From Labrys sp. WJW (lineage in GTDB: Bacteria > Pseudomonadota > Alphaproteobacteria > Rhizobiales > Labraceae): DNA of 64,000 bases. The notes beneath the pieces were generated by a model that saw nothing but the letters and a program-made list of their open reading frames with translations, had not been told where the DNA came from and made no database searches. The stretch is taken from NCBI RefSeq assembly GCF_001676615.1, contig NZ_LYXZ01000021.1:122154-186153 (forward strand), written 5' to 3'. Numbering within the stretch: position 1 is the stretch's first letter; every line of letters begins with the position of its first letter. The position numbers were made by a program, and so were the translations under genes. This document shows positions 62,521 to 64,000 of the stretch, one piece after another.

Positions 62521-62558
62521 CAACAAGAGCCGGATGCCACGCATCCGGCTCTTGTTGT
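62521..62558 (+). terminator. Terminator downstream of mucR
   Basis: A perfect 17-bp stem, CAACAAGAGCCGGATGC with its complement, and a CAC loop, followed by TTT. It lies 25 bases after the mucR stop and can act on both strands, serving also the convergent sufE. Confidence 0.9.
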
Positions 62559-62621
62559 TTGAAGCATCGCGGGCGTGTCGTCAGGCGTGGTTTGGAGCAA
62601 GATGTCCGAAGCAGGAAGCGA

Positions 62622-63050
62622 TCAGGTCGTGACCAGGACCTGCCGAGCGTCGCTGCGAATGCGTTCGACAAAGGATTTCAGCCCGTTGGAACGCTGCGGC
62701 GTGAGATGTTCCTCGAGCTGCAGTTTGCGGAAGATCTCGAGTGCGTCGATGGCCAGAATTTCCGAGGCGGTGCGGCCTGAATAGACGGCAACCAGGATCG
62801 CCAGGAGTCCGCGCACGATAAAGGCGTCGCTATCGCACTGAAAACCGGCCCGCCCGTCCTTCCAATGGGTGACGAGCCAGACCTGGCTGACGCAGCCCTG
62901 CACCTTGTTGGCCGCTGTCCGCGCCTCGTCAGGCAGTGGCTCCAGCGTCTTGCCGAGCTCGATCAGGTAACGATAGCGATCCTCCCAATCGTCCAGGAGT
63001 TCGAAATTCTCGATGATGACGGCGATATCTTGGCTGCTCATCCCCTTCAT
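62622..63050 (-). CDS. sufE: SufE-like cysteine desulfuration protein
   Basis: The 142-residue protein shows the SufE pattern IIENFELLDDWEDRYRYLIELGK, the sulfur-accepting Cys53 in KVQGCVSQVWL, and DSDAFIVRGLLAILVAVYSGRT. SufE takes persulfide from the cysteine desulfurase SufS for iron-sulfur cluster assembly. It is outside any suf operon here, as usual in alphaproteobacteria. The start could be the ATG at 63050 or the one at 63041; the second removes three residues and places AAGGGG directly before it. Confidence 0.92.
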   Translation of the reverse strand: MKGMSSQDIAVIIENFELLDDWEDRYRYLIELGKTLEPLPDEARTAANKVQGCVSQVWLVTHWKDGRAGFQCDSDAFIVRGLLAILVAVYSGRTASEILAIDALEIFRKLQLEEHLTPQRSNGLKSFVERIRSDARQVLVTT

Positions 63051-63082
63051 ATAAGTGAGATGCCGAGGAAGACAAAGCCCTC

Positions 63083-63385
63083 TCAGGGAATGGAAGGGCG
63101 AGGGGGCGGCAAGGCTGTGAAGCGCTGACCGGCCGGGCTAGGAGTGGCGGCGGCATCCTCACCTGGGCTGGTGAGCAGGCCGGTGAGCTGCCTGGCACCG
63201 GCGAGGCCGGCGGCGCATTGCCGGGGACTGGCGGCGCAATAGGACAAGGCGGCGCCGACGGCCTTGTCGGCGAGGGTCGTTGCCGACAGGCCCGCCAGAG
63301 CCTGCTTGTCATGCTGGGCCCGCGGACCCGGCAACAGCAGGGCAACCACGGCCAGCCAGAACATCATGCGCAGGATAAAGAACAC
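63083..63385 (-). CDS. DUF5330 domain-containing protein
   Basis: The 100-residue product begins with a single transmembrane helix (MFFILRMMFWLAVVALLLPG) and a short periplasmic part containing two Cys (YCAASPRQCAAGL), ending in a Pro-rich tail. This is the pattern of the DUF5330 family, common and uncharacterised in Hyphomicrobiales. The start is GTG with GGAG upstream. It lies 32 bases upstream of sufE and may be co-transcribed with it. Confidence 0.82.
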   Translation of the reverse strand: MFFILRMMFWLAVVALLLPGPRAQHDKQALAGLSATTLADKAVGAALSYCAASPRQCAAGLAGARQLTGLLTSPGEDAAATPSPAGQRFTALPPPRPSIP

Positions 63386-63660
63386 GTCTTAGGCTCCCGA
63401 TCGATGGTCAATTCTAGCATGGGCACCATCGACAGGAGCGTGACTCACCGCACAGACGGCCGCAAAGTGAAGGGATGGTTAACCCGCGAGCCCATCTTGG
63501 TGAGGAATTGTTCACCATGTTTGGCACTTGCGCCGCCAAGAGGCCTTTCCAGACGCAGGAACGGCCTGGCAGGCCCATTCTCTTAGGGTTCGTTTAAAGG
63601 ACGCACTGCCATGGTCGAGGGGTCATGTAGGGAGCGCGGCCACAGGGCCGTGCCGGGGCG

Positions 63661-64000
63661 TTGCGTCAGTTTGATTGGTTCATATCCGCCAAAGCATCCG
63701 TCGACCGCTTGGTCCACGGATCGGCGAAACACGATCCCTTGACAGCAGCTCGCCATGGTGCCTTCGTTGCCATGTTGCTGGGCGCGGCGCTGTTCGGGCT
63801 GACGCTGGTACCACCTTTCCTGGCCTTCTCCGGTGGTCCCAGCCTCGGTGTCGGCGGCATCATGGTACTGGTTGCCGCCCTGCTCGCTATCGTCTGGCGC
63901 TTGTCCGTCACCGGTCGTCTCGATGTTGCGGCTCTGCTCACTGTCCTCGCCGCATGCGGTTTTGCCGGCATCGTCGCCCGCCACAGCGGCGGGCACAGGG
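63661..64000 (+). CDS. N-terminal part of a probable membrane sensor histidine kinase (truncated by window end)
   Basis: An open frame from the TTG at 63661 runs to the window edge without a stop. It encodes DWFISAKASVDRLVH, HDPLTAARHGAFVAMLLGAAL and at least three hydrophobic segments, resembling the membrane-spanning N terminus of DivJ-type PAS sensor kinases of Hyphomicrobiales. The kinase domain is beyond the window, so the assignment is tentative. The actual start could also be one of the later ATG codons. Confidence 0.5.
   Translation, partial: MRQFDWFISAKASVDRLVHGSAKHDPLTAARHGAFVAMLLGAALFGLTLVPPFLAFSGGPSLGVGGIMVLVAALLAIVWRLSVTGRLDVAALLTVLAACGFAGIVARHSGGHR

Overview
The window is chromosomal DNA from a high-GC alphaproteobacterium, most likely a member of the Hyphomicrobiales (Rhizobiales). 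Evidence for this placement: a MucR/Ros-type regulator, a DUF5330-type small protein, an Omp25-like outer membrane barrel, a Rhizobium-etli-type L-asparaginase II, and the GlgP-GlgB-GlgC-GlgA-Pgm glycogen cluster typical of the order. The genus cannot be resolved from the sequence. I see no rRNA, tRNA, CRISPR array, IS element or prophage.

Layout. 1-2.5 kb: Gpr/YghZ aldo-keto reductase, an outer membrane barrel and a YnfA-like membrane protein. 2.5-4.6 kb: amino-sugar genes (nagA and a GlcNAc kinase) on the minus strand. 4.9-20 kb: a complete glycogen synthesis and breakdown block (glgP, glgB, glgC, glgA, pgm, and a fused glgX-malQ), with an antisense acyltransferase gene between pgm and glgX-malQ. 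20.4-22.1 kb: a LysR regulator converging on an SDR-like protein without the catalytic Tyr/Lys. 22.4-28.4 kb: a tightly overlapped six-gene operon that looks like an expanded E. coli ynbABCD system (CDP-alcohol phosphatidyltransferase, hydrolase-methyltransferase, PAP2/dual-specificity phosphatase, small membrane protein, PlsC acyltransferase, CdsA-like cytidylyltransferase), probably a dedicated second phospholipid pathway. 28.5-33.6 kb: galM, small accessory genes (DUF4262, MerR plus a DUF1330 pseudogene, NIF3-like, one orphan) and asparaginase. 33.7-38 kb: gabD, a membrane protein, a DUF900 lipoprotein.

37.5-44.9 kb is a sugar-utilisation locus. A KdgF-like cupin and an FCD-type GntR regulator are divergent from an ABC sugar importer followed by an intracellular GH51 arabinofuranosidase. 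A perfect 17-bp palindrome overlaps the -10 of the transporter promoter. 45.2-54.7 kb: CPA1 antiporter, two-subunit methylmalonyl-CoA mutase, HerA-like ATPase, a degenerate receiver-domain protein, an M20 peptidase. 54.8-64 kb: alcohol dehydrogenase, murJ, a candidate CUCC-motif sRNA, sodB, oligopeptidase B with msrB, mucR, sufE, DUF5330, and the start of a probable sensor kinase cut by the window end.

Most notable: (1) a dispersed palindromic element sharing the core GGCGTTTCCAAGAGCGG, one copy of which sits in frame inside the ynbD-like gene; (2) the ynb-type lipid operon, whose phosphatidyltransferase has Asn at two normally catalytic Asp positions; (3) a minus-strand sRNA candidate at about 57.56-57.66 kb with promoter, 5' hairpin, two anti-Shine-Dalgarno motifs and terminator all visible; (4) the GlgX-MalQ fusion; (5) the palindromic operator of the arabinoside locus.
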